A stretch of DNA of 64,000 nucleotides from Micromonospora sp. MH99 (GCF_021442385.1 NZ_MUZA01000015.1:51096-115095); one strand, 5' to 3'; counted from the first letter of the stretch, positions 53,093 to 63,760 are shown. Notes: generated by a model not told the origin, from the letters alone. A program made the numbers and translations.

Positions 53093-54424
53093 TCAGCGAC
53101 TGCGCTGGCGGAACCGGCGCACCATCAGCGCCGCACCGGTCACCAGGGCGGCGAGGAGCGCGACACCGGTCCACAGTTGCTCCGGCGCGGATTCGGCCGG
53201 AGCGCCCGCCGGTCGGGCCGTCCACCCGGTCTGCTGTCGTCCGGCGGTGAAACCGAGCGGGTCGCTGCCGGCGCCGCTGACCGGGCCGTTGTCGTCCGAA
53301 CCGGGGGCCGGACCGAAGCCGACCACGCCCGGCGAGGTCAGATCGTCCAGCGGGTTGACGGTGACCGGGGGAACGTCCGCGGTCAGCGCCGCCACCGGGT
53401 CGACCACCCCGTACCCGAAGCGGTCGTCCCGGCCGGTCGGGCCGAGGTCACGGGCGGTGGCCAGCAGCCGGTTGACCACCTCGCCGGCGGGCATGTCCGG
53501 AAAACGGGACCGGACCAGCGCGGCGGTCGCGGCCACCAACGGCGCGGCGAAGCTGGTGCCCTGCACCCGCCAGTACCCGTCCGCCGGGCGGGCGCCGACC
53601 AGGCCGGTGGCGGGGGCGGTGAGCACCGTCGCCCGGCCGGTGATCGAGCCGGACCACAGGTTGTCGCTGCTGCGCTCCAGCCCGGCGACCGCGATCACGC
53701 CCGGCTCGCGAGCCGGGTACCAGACCTTGGAGTCGGTCGACGTGGCCAGGTTGCCGGTGCAGGCGACCACGACCACGTCCCGGGCGAACGCGTAGTCCAG
53801 AGCCGCGGCCAGGGCCGGGCTGTCCCCGCTGCCGCCCAGCGACAGGTTGATCACCCGGGCGCCGTTGTCGACCGCCCAGCGGACACCCTTCGCGACGATC
53901 AGGGCGTCGTCGTACTTGTTGCGCTCGTCCAGCACGCGGACCGGGAGGATCCGGGAATCCGGCGCCAGGCCGACCACGCCCCGCTTGTCGTCGTTACGCC
54001 CGGCGATCAGGCCGGCGACAGTGGTGCCGTGACCGACCGGATCCGGACCGGCGCCGCCAGCGGGCCCGACCAGGTCGAGGCCGGGCAGCACCTGGCCGGC
54101 CAGGTCGGGATGGTTGGCGTCCACACCGGAGTCGACCACCGCCACGGTCACGCCCCGGCCGGTCGAGCTGCGCCACGCCGTGTCGGCCCGCAACTCGTCG
54201 AGCTGCCACTGCTCGTCACGGACCTGGTCGGTGCGGGCCACGCTGTCACCGGGGGCGAGCGCCACCGGTGCGCCGGCGAGTTGCCCGCCGCTGCTGGGCG
54301 CGGCGACAGGTGCGGCGACCGGGACCGCGACGGCGAGCATCGCCGCCACACCGAGCAGCGCCCGGCCGGCCCGTCGGGCCACTGCAGGACCGCTGTGCCG
54401 AACCCCTGTCACATCCTCAGCCAT
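53093..54424 (-). CDS. mycP: Mycosin-type subtilisin protease (type VII secretion)
   Basis: A 443-residue membrane-anchored S8 protease. Signal sequence LLGVAAMLAVAVPVAAPVAA; catalytic Asp in VAVVDSGVDANHPDL (about 98), His in GHGTTVAGLIAG (about 132), Ser in QGTSFAAPLVAA (about 290); and a C-terminal helix LWTGVALLAALVTGAALMVRRF that anchors it facing outside. This layout defines the mycosins. It follows eccC on the same strand (74-base gap), supporting a role with that secretion ATPase. Confidence 0.93.
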   Translation of the reverse strand: MAEDVTGVRHSGPAVARRAGRALLGVAAMLAVAVPVAAPVAAPSSGGQLAGAPVALAPGDSVARTDQVRDEQWQLDELRADTAWRSSTGRGVTVAVVDSGVDANHPDLAGQVLPGLDLVGPAGGAGPDPVGHGTTVAGLIAGRNDDKRGVVGLAPDSRILPVRVLDERNKYDDALIVAKGVRWAVDNGARVINLSLGGSGDSPALAAALDYAFARDVVVVACTGNLATSTDSKVWYPAREPGVIAVAGLERSSDNLWSGSITGRATVLTAPATGLVGARPADGYWRVQGTSFAAPLVAATAALVRSRFPDMPAGEVVNRLLATARDLGPTGRDDRFGYGVVDPVAALTADVPPVTVNPLDDLTSPGVVGFGPAPGSDDNGPVSGAGSDPLGFTAGRQQTGWTARPAGAPAESAPEQLWTGVALLAALVTGAALMVRRFRQRSR

Positions 54425-54498
54425 TCATCCCGACGGAACCACGACGATCGGAGATTACCGGTTTCCCCACCCGTCACGGGAGGAACTACGGAGACAGG

Positions 54499-57400
54499 TC
54501 ATGGTGGCGGCAGATGTGCGAGCTGCACGAGGCGTACGCCCTCCCTTCGGGTGACCAGCCGACCACGGCCCGCCGGCAGCGGTCCGGGCCGCACAGGGCC
54601 GACCAGCGCACCCTCCTCGGGGCTGCCCGCCATCACCAGCCCGGCGGTGGAGAGCTCCCGCAGCCGCTGCACGATCGGCTCGTACTGGGAACGTCCCGCG
54701 CCTCCGGAGCGGCGGGCCAGCACCAGGTGCAGCCCGACGTCGCGGGCGTGCGGCAGATGCTCCTCCAGGGCCCGCAACGGGTTCGCCGGCCCCGCCGCGA
54801 CCAGGTCGTAGTCGTCGACGAGCACGAACAGCTCCGGTCCCGACCACCAGGACCGGTCCCGCAACTGCGTCGGAGTGACCTCCGGCCCCGGAGCCCGCCG
54901 CTCCAGGTACCCGACGGCCGACTCGACCAGGTCGGCGGTGTGCGCGGCGGCCGTGCCGTACCCGATGAGGTGCGGCGTCTCGATGGCGCCGAGCAGACTG
55001 CGCCGGTAGTCGACCAGGATCACCCGGGCCTCCTCCGGCGCGAACCGGGTGGTGATCGAGGTGGCCAGCGCCCGCAGGAACGTCGACTTGCCGCACTCCG
55101 CGTCCCCGAAGACCACGAAGTGCGGCTCGCTCGCGAAGTCGAGCAGCACCGGCCGCAGGTCCGCCTCGGCGATCCCGATCGGCAGCCGCAGCCCGGTCGT
55201 CGCGGCCAGGTCCAGGTCGGCGTACGGCAGCACCGGCGGGAGGAGCCGGACCCGGGGGGCCACCGGCCCGGCCCAGCTGTCGGCGATCCGTTTGACGAGG
55301 TCGGTGGTGCCCCCGCCTGGGGCGGCGAGCTGCGGGAGCGCGGTGAGGAAGTGCAGGCTCTCCGCCGTCACCCCCCGGCCGGGGCGCTCCGGCACGTTCG
55401 CCGCCGCCCGCCGGGCCACCAGGGAGTCGGCCGGATCGCCGAGGCGCAGCTCCAACCGGGAGCCGAACAGGTCCCGGATCGCCGGCCGGAAGTCCAGCCA
55501 GCGCAGCGCCGTGGCGACCACGTGCACCCCGTACGACAGGCCCCGGGTGGCCAGGTCGGTGACCAGCGGTTCCAGGTCGTCGTACTCGCCGCGGACGGTG
55601 CTCCAGCCGTCGATCACCAGAAAGACGTCGCCGAACGGGTCGGTGCCCGGCTGGCTGGTCGTACCTGCCGCGGCGCGACGCTGCCGGTACGCGGCCATCG
55701 ACTCCACGCCCAGCTCGGCGAACCGGCGCTCCCGCTCGGCCAGCACTGTCGTCATCTCGCCGACCGTGCGCCGCACGGCGGTCGGATCGCCGCGGCCGGC
55801 CACCCCGCCCACGTGCGGCAGGTCGCGCAACGCCGCGAGGCCACCGCCGCCGAAGTCGAGACAGTAGACCTGCGCCTCGGCCGGAGTGTGGGTGAGCGCC
55901 AACGCGCAGATCAGCGTGCGCAGCACGGTGGACTTTCCGCTCTGCGGCGCACCGACGACCGCGACGTGTCCGGCCGCGCCGTCCAGGGTCAGCCAGAGCA
56001 GGTCCCGGCGCTGCTCCAACGGCCGGTCCACCACCGCCACCGGCACCCCCAGCGCGCCGTGCAGCTCGGGGTTGCCCACGGTGAGTCCGCGCGCCTGGTC
56101 CACCTCGACGGGGCCCACCAGCTCGTCCAGGGCTGGTGGCTCGCCGAGCGGCGGAAGCCACACCTGGTGGGCGGGCGGGCCCTGCCCGACGAGCCGGTCG
56201 ACCAGCAGGTCGAGCAGGGTCTCCCGATCGCCCTCGTCCTCGGCGACCATGGTCAGGGCCGGGGTGGCCGGCTCGGGTAGCGGCACGGCGTGGGTGGTGA
56301 ACGTGAGCAGGCGGGCGCCGCCGCCGGCCGAGGCCCCCGCCGTCGCGGCGCGGCGGCGCACCGTTCCGGAGACGTACGCGGCCTTGAAACGGGCCAGCGG
56401 ATCGGTGCCGGCCCGCAGGTAGCCGTGGCCCGGCGAGCGGGGCAGCTCGTGCGCGTCCGGCACACCGAGCACCGTCCGGGACTCGAGAGCGGAGAAGGTG
56501 CGCAGCCCGATCCGGTACGACAGGTGGGTGTCGAGCCCGCGCAGCCGGCCCTCCTCCAGGCGTTGGCTGGCGAGCAGCAGGTGCACGCCCAGCGACCGGC
56601 CCAGTCGGCCGATCTGCACGAACAGGTCGATGAAGTCCGGCTTGGCGGAGAGCAGTTCGGAGAACTCGTCGCAGATCAGCAGCAGTGACGGCAGCGGCGC
56701 GAGCGGACTGCCGGCCGCGCGGGCCCGCTCGTAGTCGCGCACGCTGGCGAAGTTGCCGGCACGGCGCAGCAGCTCCTGCCGGCGGACCAGCTCCCCGTTG
56801 ATCGCGTCGACCATCCGGTCGACCAGGGGCAGCGCGTCGGCCAGGTTGGTGATCACGGCGGCGGTGTGCGGCAGCCGGTCGAACGGCGCGAAGGTGGCGC
56901 CGCCCTTGAAGTCGACCAGGACGAAGTTGAGCTGCTCGCTGCTGTGCGTCGCCGCCAACCCCAGCACCAGCGTGCGGAGCAGCTCGGACTTGCCGGACCC
57001 GGTGGCCCCGATGAGCAGGCCGTGCGGGCCCATCCCGTCCTGGGCGGACTCCTTGAGGTCCAGCTCGATGGCGCCGCCGTCGACACCCACCCCGATCGGC
57101 ACCCGCAGTCGGTCCCGGGCCGAGCGCGGCGCCCAGCCCTGCTCGGCGGTGAAGCTCTCCGGATCGCCGAGGCCGAGCAGCTCCGGCAGACCCAGCTCGA
57201 CCTGGAGCGGGGCGTCCGGGCCGCGGGCCGCGCCGGCCAGCCGCAGCGGCGCCAACCGCCGGGCGACCGCCTCGGCGTCGGCGAGGTCGAGGTGGTCGGC
57301 GGTGCCGACCTCCGCGTGCCCCTCCACCGACCACGAGTGCAGCCGCCGACCGCGCAGCTCCAACAGCAGCGCGTACCGGTCGAGCAGGCGGGGCGGCGGA

Positions 57401-58473
57401 GTGTCCAGGTCCAGCACGGTGACCGCGTCGATGCCGCCGTCGCCGGTCAGGTCGGTGGCGCCGGTCAAGTCACCGCCGTCGAGGACCACCACCACGTGCG
57501 GGCCGTCGGTGGCCGGTCCGGCAGGGCTGAACCGGGACCGGCTGGCCAGCACGTCGCCGAGCAGCCGTTCCAGCTCCGCGCCCGACGAGGTCACCAGCCG
57601 CACCGGCCCGAGCGCGTCCGTACGAGAGGGATGGTGCGCGTGCGGGAGCCACTTCACCCACTCCCAGTCGGCCCGGCGTTCCGGGCCGGCGCAGACCGCG
57701 ATCAGCAGCTCGTCGGGGGCGTGGAACACGGCCAGCTGGGTCAGCACCGCCCGGGCCAGGGCCTGCGCGGCCCGGTCGCCGATGGGCGGCTCACCGCCGG
57801 CCGGACCACCGGCGGCGGTCCGCACGTGCACCCGGGCGAAGCTGCGCAGCGACAGGGCCACCGGCAGCTCCGGCACCACGGAGTACGCGTCGAGGAAGCG
57901 GCGCAGCGCGCCGGCGGTCATCGGCTCCAGCTCCTCGAGCGGCCGGGTGACCGGTCCGACGAGCGGGGTGGCCAGGGTCTGCGGCCCGACGGCGACGCGT
58001 ACGACCGCGAAGTCCGGGTCGGCGGGACGGCGTTCCCAGACCCGGCGGCTGTCCACCGTCGACCAGAGCCGACCCGGGTCGGGGTGTCGATAGTAGAGGC
58101 CGGCCCGCTGCTGCCCGGCGGTCTGCCGGACCCGGCGACGCAGCGTGGCCAGGTGGCGCAGGTACTCCCGGCGGGCCGCCATCATCTCCGACTTCTTCGG
58201 GGTACCCGAGGCGCTGCCCCACGAGGTGACCAGCATCGCCAGCGACGAGAGCCCGAACATCCCGCCCACCACGTACGAGTAGGCGCCGCCACCTCGGCCG
58301 AACATCATCGCCATCGCCACCGTGCCGCCGAGCATGGGCAGCACCATCAGCATCTGCTGCCACCGGCCGCCGGCCACCGCGGGGATCTCCGGCGGCGCCT
58401 CGACGGGCAGCTCGCCGACGGGGATCTCCGGCGCCGGCCGGCGCGGCGGACGCTTGATGACGACTGTGGACAC
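54499..58473 (-). CDS. eccC: Type VII secretion motor ATPase EccC
   Basis: A 1324-residue FtsK/SpoIIIE-type ATPase that drives WXG100-family substrate export. Two N-terminal membrane helices (WQQMLMVLPMLGGTVAMAMMF and a second near 80) precede three ATPase domains with Walker A at about 490 (GATGSGKSE), 846 (GAPQSGKST) and 1128 (GDAECGKST). Walker B-like segments are LLLICDEF, VFLVIDGW and FVLVDDY. It is a single fused EccCa-EccCb chain of normal length. AGGAGG lies 4 bases before GTG 58473. No Esx genes flank it. Confidence 0.95.
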   Translation of the reverse strand: MSTVVIKRPPRRPAPEIPVGELPVEAPPEIPAVAGGRWQQMLMVLPMLGGTVAMAMMFGRGGGAYSYVVGGMFGLSSLAMLVTSWGSASGTPKKSEMMAARREYLRHLATLRRRVRQTAGQQRAGLYYRHPDPGRLWSTVDSRRVWERRPADPDFAVVRVAVGPQTLATPLVGPVTRPLEELEPMTAGALRRFLDAYSVVPELPVALSLRSFARVHVRTAAGGPAGGEPPIGDRAAQALARAVLTQLAVFHAPDELLIAVCAGPERRADWEWVKWLPHAHHPSRTDALGPVRLVTSSGAELERLLGDVLASRSRFSPAGPATDGPHVVVVLDGGDLTGATDLTGDGGIDAVTVLDLDTPPPRLLDRYALLLELRGRRLHSWSVEGHAEVGTADHLDLADAEAVARRLAPLRLAGAARGPDAPLQVELGLPELLGLGDPESFTAEQGWAPRSARDRLRVPIGVGVDGGAIELDLKESAQDGMGPHGLLIGATGSGKSELLRTLVLGLAATHSSEQLNFVLVDFKGGATFAPFDRLPHTAAVITNLADALPLVDRMVDAINGELVRRQELLRRAGNFASVRDYERARAAGSPLAPLPSLLLICDEFSELLSAKPDFIDLFVQIGRLGRSLGVHLLLASQRLEEGRLRGLDTHLSYRIGLRTFSALESRTVLGVPDAHELPRSPGHGYLRAGTDPLARFKAAYVSGTVRRRAATAGASAGGGARLLTFTTHAVPLPEPATPALTMVAEDEGDRETLLDLLVDRLVGQGPPAHQVWLPPLGEPPALDELVGPVEVDQARGLTVGNPELHGALGVPVAVVDRPLEQRRDLLWLTLDGAAGHVAVVGAPQSGKSTVLRTLICALALTHTPAEAQVYCLDFGGGGLAALRDLPHVGGVAGRGDPTAVRRTVGEMTTVLAERERRFAELGVESMAAYRQRRAAAGTTSQPGTDPFGDVFLVIDGWSTVRGEYDDLEPLVTDLATRGLSYGVHVVATALRWLDFRPAIRDLFGSRLELRLGDPADSLVARRAAANVPERPGRGVTAESLHFLTALPQLAAPGGGTTDLVKRIADSWAGPVAPRVRLLPPVLPYADLDLAATTGLRLPIGIAEADLRPVLLDFASEPHFVVFGDAECGKSTFLRALATSITTRFAPEEARVILVDYRRSLLGAIETPHLIGYGTAAAHTADLVESAVGYLERRAPGPEVTPTQLRDRSWWSGPELFVLVDDYDLVAAGPANPLRALEEHLPHARDVGLHLVLARRSGGAGRSQYEPIVQRLRELSTAGLVMAGSPEEGALVGPVRPGPLPAGRGRLVTRREGVRLVQLAHLPPP

Positions 58474-58520
58474 TCGGCCTCCTGACAGCGCTGGGTAACC
58501 CGAGCCTGGCTCATCGTAGG

Positions 58521-58526
58521 TAAAGT
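58521..58526 (+). promoter_or_regulatory. eccD: Candidate -10 element for eccD
   Basis: TAAAGT in the 101-base divergent gap between eccC and eccD, 49 bases before the eccD start. Candidate only. Confidence 0.35.
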
Positions 58527-58574
58527 CCTGTCGTCCGCGCAGCCTCCGATCCCCGTCGATATGGAGATCCCTCG

Positions 58575-59978
58575 ATGACAACCGGGCTGGCCCGCGTCAC
58601 CATCAGCGCGCCGCAACGGCGGGTCGACGTCGCACTGCCGGAGCAGGTGCCCCTGGCCGAGCTGCTGCCCGACGTGCTGCGACACGCCGGCGAGGGCTTG
58701 GCCGACGACGGCGAGCGGCACGGCGGCTGGGTGCTGCGTCGTACCGACGGGGCGCTGCTGGCGACGGCGCAGGCGCTGCTGCCGCAGGGGGTCCGCGACG
58801 GCGAGGTGCTGCACCTGGTGCCGGCCCGCGCCCACTGGCCCGAGTTGGAGTACGACGACGTGGTGGAGGCGATCGCCGACGGCGCCCGCCGCCGGGGTGG
58901 GGCGTGGTCACCGGACGCCACCCGGGTGGCCGGTCTGGCCGGTGCCGCCGTGCCGCTCGCCGTCGGGCTGTTCGCGCTGCTCGCGGGCGGTCCGACGCTG
59001 CCCAGCGGCTGGTTCGCGGCGGCGGTGGTGGCGCTGCTGCTCACGGTTGCCGGCGCGGTCGCCTCCCGCGCCAACGGCGACGGCGCCGCGGGAGCGACGC
59101 TCGGCGGCTACGCCCTGCCGTACGCCTTCGTCGCCGGCGCCCTCGCGATCGGCTCCGGTGATCCGGTCGGCCCGCTCGGGCCGGTGCGCTGGGTCGGCGC
59201 ACCCGAACTGCTGACCGGCTCGGTGGCGTTGCTGCTGGTGGCGCTGGTCGGTCTGCTCGGGGTGGCCAGCCGGCTGCGGGTCTTCGTGGCCGGTGTGACT
59301 GTCGGTCTGCTGGGTGCCTGCGCGGCGCTTGGCGCGCTGCTGCTGACCCCCGCCGGCACGGCGGCGGTGCTGCTCAGCGCTCTGGTGTTCGCCCTGGGGG
59401 CGATCCCGTTGCTCGCCATCCGGTTGGGCAAGCTGCCGTTACCACCGATCACCCTGCCGGCCGCCGCGTCGGGTGCCGAGCCGGAGCGCCCCCGGGACCT
59501 GCCGGACCGGGGTCGGGTGCACGCGGCCGTCATCCGCACCGAGGAGGTGCTGACCGGGATGCTGCTCGGGCACGCCGTGCTGGCGGTGGGCGCGGCGGTC
59601 ATCCTCGGGGTGGCCGGTGGGACCGCCGGCCCGGTGCTGGTGGCCGTGGTCTCAGCGGTGCTGCTGCTGCGCTCGCGGCTGTTCGTGGCGCTGCGGCACC
59701 GGGTGCCGACGGTGCTCGCCGGACTCGCCGGCTACGCGGTGCTGGGCGCGGTGCTTCTCGACCGGGCCGACGACACCGGCCGGCTGGCGCTGGTCCTCGG
59801 TGGCGCGGCGCTGGGCCTGGTGACCGTGGCCGCCGGCACCGGCTACGCCCGGCGAGCGGTCTCGCCGTACCTCGCAAGGGTCGCGGACCTCACCGACACG
59901 GCCCTGGTGGTCGCCGTGGTGCCGGTCGCCTGCGCGGTGCTCGACCTGTACGACCGGGCCCGGGGGCTGCTCGGTTGA
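58575..59978 (+). CDS. eccD: Type VII secretion membrane channel protein EccD
   Basis: A 467-residue protein with an N-terminal ubiquitin-like (YukD) domain (about 1-85: LARVTISAPQRRVDVALPEQ, then GWVLRRTDGALL) followed by about eleven membrane helices. This is the standard EccD architecture. GGAG lies about 9 bases before the ATG. It is transcribed away from eccC. The 3' end is part of a strong hairpin shared with the convergent ppa gene. Confidence 0.93.
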   Translation: MTTGLARVTISAPQRRVDVALPEQVPLAELLPDVLRHAGEGLADDGERHGGWVLRRTDGALLATAQALLPQGVRDGEVLHLVPARAHWPELEYDDVVEAIADGARRRGGAWSPDATRVAGLAGAAVPLAVGLFALLAGGPTLPSGWFAAAVVALLLTVAGAVASRANGDGAAGATLGGYALPYAFVAGALAIGSGDPVGPLGPVRWVGAPELLTGSVALLLVALVGLLGVASRLRVFVAGVTVGLLGACAALGALLLTPAGTAAVLLSALVFALGAIPLLAIRLGKLPLPPITLPAAASGAEPERPRDLPDRGRVHAAVIRTEEVLTGMLLGHAVLAVGAAVILGVAGGTAGPVLVAVVSAVLLLRSRLFVALRHRVPTVLAGLAGYAVLGAVLLDRADDTGRLALVLGGAALGLVTVAAGTGYARRAVSPYLARVADLTDTALVVAVVPVACAVLDLYDRARGLLG

Positions 59979-59997
59979 GCGGCTCCCGGGCCCGGTC
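59952..59997. terminator. Bidirectional terminator between eccD and ppa
   Basis: 21-base arms (59952-59972 and 59977-59997) around a 4-base loop, paired throughout with two G-U type mismatches, starting GACCGGGCCCGGGGG. It overlaps the last codons of eccD. Confidence 0.82.
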
Positions 59998-60009
59998 GGT
60001 AAGCGTTCG

Positions 60010-60516
60010 TCAGTGGGCGGACTCGCCGCGCGCCTCGGCGTCGCGGGCCCGCTGGTAGGAGGCCCGGATCTCGGCCTCGGCCTCGGTGCGGCCGACCCAG
60101 GTCGCGCCCTCGACCGACTTACCGGGCTCCAGGTCCTTGTAGACCTCGAAGAAGTGCTGGATCTCCAGGCGGTCGAACTCGCCCAGGTGGTGGATGTCGC
60201 GCAGGTGCTCCTGGCGGGGGTCCTCGTAGGGCACGCAGAGGACCTTGTCGTCGCCGCCCTTCTCGTCGGTCATCCGGAACATGCCGATGGTCCGGCAGCG
60301 GATGAGACAGCCCGGGAAGGTCGGTTCGGGGACCAGCACCAGCGCGTCCAGCGGGTCGCCGTCCTCGCCCAGCGTCTCCTCGATGAACCCGTAGTCCGCC
60401 GGGTACTGGGTGGACGTGAACAGGGTGCGGTCCAGCCGGATGCGGCCGGTTTTGTGGTCCACCTCGTACTTGTTCCGGTGACCCTTGGGGATCTCAACCG
60501 TCACGTCGAAATCCAT
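60010..60516 (-). CDS. ppa: Inorganic pyrophosphatase (family I)
   Basis: A 168-residue soluble enzyme hydrolysing pyrophosphate. Motifs: [39 protein letters not shown], the metal-binding [11 protein letters not shown] (DxDPxD), and [24 protein letters not shown] lies 7 bases before ATG 60516, which favours it over GTG two codons upstream. The order ppa, dacB-like, metalloprotease, tilS is also seen in mycobacteria. Confidence 0.96.
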   Translation of the reverse strand: MDFDVTVEIPKGHRNKYEVDHKTGRIRLDRTLFTSTQYPADYGFIEETLGEDGDPLDALVLVPEPTFPGCLIRCRTIGMFRMTDEKGGDDKVLCVPYEDPRQEHLRDIHHLGEFDRLEIQHFFEVYKDLEPGKSVEGATWVGRTEAEAEIRASYQRARDAEARGESAH

Positions 60517-60668
60517 CTGCACGCTCCCTCGTCTGCCCACGCTGGCTAACGGAACCACTGGCGACCCTCCGGACAGGTGAATGCCCACCCGCCGACTCCG
60601 GCCGCCGCATAGTCTTCGGACCGAAGTAGTGTCACCCAAGCCGATTTTCGCTGGGGGAGGAGGGGGTC

Positions 60669-62528
60669 GTGGGGAGGGAAGATTCACACTACCGCCCGGA
60701 CGGGGGCACCGCGCGTGGTACCGGACGATCCGGCTCCGGCGGCGCCACCGGACGGGTGCCGGTGCCCGACGCCCACCTTCCCCGGCCGCCCGAGGAGTCG
60801 GTGCCCGAGCGGCCTCCGCCGCTGCCGTGGCGCCCGTCGGAGGCGAATTCCGCCGGGCCGAACAGCGGTCGCTTCCCGGTCCTCGGCGGTGGAGACCGTC
60901 CCACGAGCGCCCCGCCGAACGGCGTACCGCCGACCAGCCCCGCCCCGGCAGGTTCCGCCCCGGCCAGCCCGGCCCGGGCCGGCGCACCGTCCGGTGACGG
61001 CCCGACTGTCCGCATTCCGACCGGCGTACCGCCGCTGGGCCCGCCGATCTCCGCGCTGCCGGCGTCGGCCGACGCCGAGCCGCCGCTGGCGCCGTCCCCG
61101 CCACGCCGCCGCCGGCGGCTGGTGACCGTGCTGGCACTGGTGGTGCTGCTCGTGCTGACGGGTGTCGGTGTCGTGGTGACCCGGCCCGGCCCGGTCGCCG
61201 GCTGGTTGGGTGAGGAGGCGGCGTCCACGCAGGCCGCCGCCGGCCCCGCCGCGGAACCCGACCCGGCGGACGTGCTGGACGGGCCCGACCCGAACGCCCC
61301 GCTGCCCGCGCCCGACGGCGTACGGGCCGCGCTGGACCCGTTGGTCGGTGTGCCCGCCCTGGGCGACCGGGTGAACGTCTCGGTGGCCGACGTGACCACC
61401 GGTCAGACGCTGTTCGCCAAGGGGGCGGACGACGGGACGGTGCCCGCCTCGGTGACGAAGCTGGCGACCGCGGTGACCGTGTTGGCAGCCCGTGGACCCG
61501 GGTACCGGATCCCCACCCGGGCGGTGGCCGGCGCCAAGCCCGGCGAGGTGGTGATCGTCGGTGGTGGCGACCCCACGCTCGCGGTCGACAAGAAGGGCTA
61601 CTACCCCGGCGCGGCACGCCTGGACGACCTGGCCGCGCAGGTGCGCACCGCGCTCGGCGGCACAGCCCCGACCAGCGTCACCGTCGACGGCACGATCTAC
61701 TCCGGCCCGGTGTACGGCCCCGGCTGGGACGACGACATCCCGACCGGCGGGTACGGCGGCGCGGTGACCGCGCTGATGACCGACGGTGCGCGCAAGGACC
61801 CGGGCGCCGAGCCCGGCGGCGCCGAGCGGGTCGCCGAGCCGGACCTCGCCGCCGGCCGGTCGTTCGCCCGGCTGCTCGGCGTACCCACCAGCACCGTCAA
61901 GCGGGGCACGGCCCCGGCCCTGGCAACCGCCGCCGGTGGCACCCCGCCTCCCGGTACGGAGCTGGGCGCGGTGCAGTCGCCGCCGTTGATCCGGCTGGTC
62001 GACATCATGATCAGCGAGAGTGACAACCTGCTGGCCGAGGCGCTGGCCCGCCAGGTGGCGCTGGCCCGCAGCCAGAAGGCCTCGTTCGACGGCGCAGCCG
62101 CCGCGATGGACGCCGAGGTGGCGGCGCTGGGCCTGCCCGCCGAGGAGATCACCCTCTCCGACGGCAGTGGGCTGTCCCGCAAGAACCGGATCAGCCCGTC
62201 GCTGCTCACCGACCTGATCCGGCTGGCCGCCAGCCCGGACCACCCGGAGCTGGCCGGCGTCTTCGGCGGTCTGCCCGTGGGCGGCTGGTCCGGCACGCTG
62301 GGCGAGCGGTACCGGGGTGCTCCCGGCACCGCCGCCGGGGCGGGCGCCGTCCGCGCCAAGACCGGCACCCTGACCGGGGTGCACGCCATCGCGGGCCTGG
62401 TCACCACCGCCGACGGCCGGCTGCTCACGTTCGCGGTGCTCACCGACAAGGTCCCCGGCGGGACGGACACCGCCCAACCGGCGCTGGACCGCATCGCCGC
62501 CGCGCTGGCCGGCTGCGGTTGCCGCTGA
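60669..62528 (+). CDS. dacB: D-alanyl-D-alanine carboxypeptidase / PBP4
   Basis: A 619-residue S13 peptidase trimming or opening peptidoglycan peptides. A long disordered Pro-rich cytoplasmic N-terminus (about 1-145) precedes a membrane helix (about 152-175, [20 protein letters not shown]). The catalytic domain has serine in [10 protein letters not shown] (about 261), SDN in [12 protein letters not shown] (about 450) and KTG in [13 protein letters not shown] (about 564). GTG 60669 follows GGGAGGAGGGGG. The cytoplasmic extension, rich in [13 protein letters not shown] segments, may be a site for Ser/Thr phosphorylation (inference). Confidence 0.93.
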   Translation: MGREDSHYRPDGGTARGTGRSGSGGATGRVPVPDAHLPRPPEESVPERPPPLPWRPSEANSAGPNSGRFPVLGGGDRPTSAPPNGVPPTSPAPAGSAPASPARAGAPSGDGPTVRIPTGVPPLGPPISALPASADAEPPLAPSPPRRRRRLVTVLALVVLLVLTGVGVVVTRPGPVAGWLGEEAASTQAAAGPAAEPDPADVLDGPDPNAPLPAPDGVRAALDPLVGVPALGDRVNVSVADVTTGQTLFAKGADDGTVPASVTKLATAVTVLAARGPGYRIPTRAVAGAKPGEVVIVGGGDPTLAVDKKGYYPGAARLDDLAAQVRTALGGTAPTSVTVDGTIYSGPVYGPGWDDDIPTGGYGGAVTALMTDGARKDPGAEPGGAERVAEPDLAAGRSFARLLGVPTSTVKRGTAPALATAAGGTPPPGTELGAVQSPPLIRLVDIMISESDNLLAEALARQVALARSQKASFDGAAAAMDAEVAALGLPAEEITLSDGSGLSRKNRISPSLLTDLIRLAASPDHPELAGVFGGLPVGGWSGTLGERYRGAPGTAAGAGAVRAKTGTLTGVHAIAGLVTTADGRLLTFAVLTDKVPGGTDTAQPALDRIAAALAGCGCR

Positions 62529-62547
62529 CGGGCGTCGGGGCGGGTCT

Positions 62548-62563
62548 CACCCCGGGCGGGGTG
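62548..62563 (+). terminator. Short hairpin after dacB
   Basis: CACCCC-GGGC-GGGGTG, 6-bp stem with a 4-base loop, 20 bases after the dacB stop. Weak candidate. Confidence 0.4.
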
Positions 62564-62677
62564 GTGGCGTGCCGTGGCTACCGCTGACCTCGTCCGGGCC
62601 GGTCACCCGGCCGGTGCGGGGGCCGCGACCGGCGTCGATCGCCGACGCGAGCCCGGGCCGGGGTGTCGCGACGCGGG

Positions 62678-62683
62678 TACGGT
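62678..62683 (+). promoter_or_regulatory. -10 element for leaderless metalloprotease gene
   Basis: TACGGT, 6 bases before ATG 62690, with no Shine-Dalgarno sequence. Confidence 0.6.
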
Positions 62684-62689
62684 GGGTTC

Positions 62690-63760
62690 ATGGCGCAGTT
62701 CGTGGACTGGGATCTGGCCGCCGCGACCGCGGGGGCGTTGAGCAAGTCGGGCCCCCGGGTGTCGTACTCCGAGGCCACCGACGTGGTCGGCGACCTGCGT
62801 CGGCTGACCGAGGAGGCGGCCGGGCACGTGGCCGACTACACGGGGCTGCGGGCGCAGGTGGCGCACCCGCCGGTGCGGGTCGTCGACCGCAGGGACTGGG
62901 CGGCCACCAACATCGCCGGGCTGCGTGAGGTGATCACTCCGCTGGTCAGCCGGCTGTCCGGTGACAAGCCGCCCGGCGCGCTCACCGAGGCGATCGGGTC
63001 CCGGCTGACCGGCGTGCAGGCCGGCACCGTGCTGGCCTACCTCTCCGGCCGGGTGCTCGGCCAGTACGAGGTCTTCTCCGCCGACCCGGGCCAACTGCTG
63101 CTGGTGGCGCCGAACATCGTCGAGGTGGAGCGCAAGCTCGGCGCCGACCCCCGGGACTTCCGGCTGTGGGTGTGCCTGCACGAGGTCACCCACCGGACGC
63201 AGTTCACCGCCGTGCCGTGGATGCGGGCCTACTTCCTCAGCGAGGTGCAGGCGTTCGTCGACGCCTCGTCCAGCGGCGGCGAGCATCTCGTCGAGCGGCT
63301 GCGACGCGGGGTGGCGACGCTGTCCGAGGCGGTCCGTGACCCGGAGAGCCGCACGAGCGTGCTGGACATCGTGCAGACCCCGGCGCAGCGGGCCGTCCTC
63401 GACCGGCTCACCGCCCTGATGACCCTGCTGGAGGGGCACGCCGAGTTCGTGATGGACGGCGTCGGCCCGCAGGTGATCCCGAGCGTGGAGCGCATCCGGT
63501 CGTCGTTCAACAGGCGTCGCGAGGCGGGTAACCCGTTGGAGAAGGCGATCCGTCGGCTGCTCGGTGTGGACGTCAAGATGCGTCAGTACGCCGAGGGCCG
63601 CAAGTTCGTGCACGGTGTGGTCGAGCGGGTCGGCATGCCGGGCTTCAACTCGATCTTCAACTCGCCGCTCACCCTGCCCCGGTTGTCCGAGCTGGGCGAC
63701 CCGGACGCCTGGGTGGAGCGCGTGCACGGGCCGGCCGGCACCGTACCGGCCGCCGGCTGA
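62690..63760 (+). CDS. Zinc-dependent metalloprotease-like protein (Rv3626c type)
   Basis: A 356-residue protein of the DUF2342/F420-biosynthesis-associated family. The zinc motif HExxH is present in [12 protein letters not shown], with [13 protein letters not shown] and [13 protein letters not shown] supplying likely further ligands. The substrate is unknown; the F420 label in databases is by co-occurrence only. It starts [18 protein letters not shown]. It lies between dacB and tilS as in mycobacteria. Confidence 0.87.
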   Translation: MAQFVDWDLAAATAGALSKSGPRVSYSEATDVVGDLRRLTEEAAGHVADYTGLRAQVAHPPVRVVDRRDWAATNIAGLREVITPLVSRLSGDKPPGALTEAIGSRLTGVQAGTVLAYLSGRVLGQYEVFSADPGQLLLVAPNIVEVERKLGADPRDFRLWVCLHEVTHRTQFTAVPWMRAYFLSEVQAFVDASSSGGEHLVERLRRGVATLSEAVRDPESRTSVLDIVQTPAQRAVLDRLTALMTLLEGHAEFVMDGVGPQVIPSVERIRSSFNRRREAGNPLEKAIRRLLGVDVKMRQYAEGRKFVHGVVERVGMPGFNSIFNSPLTLPRLSELGDPDAWVERVHGPAGTVPAAG

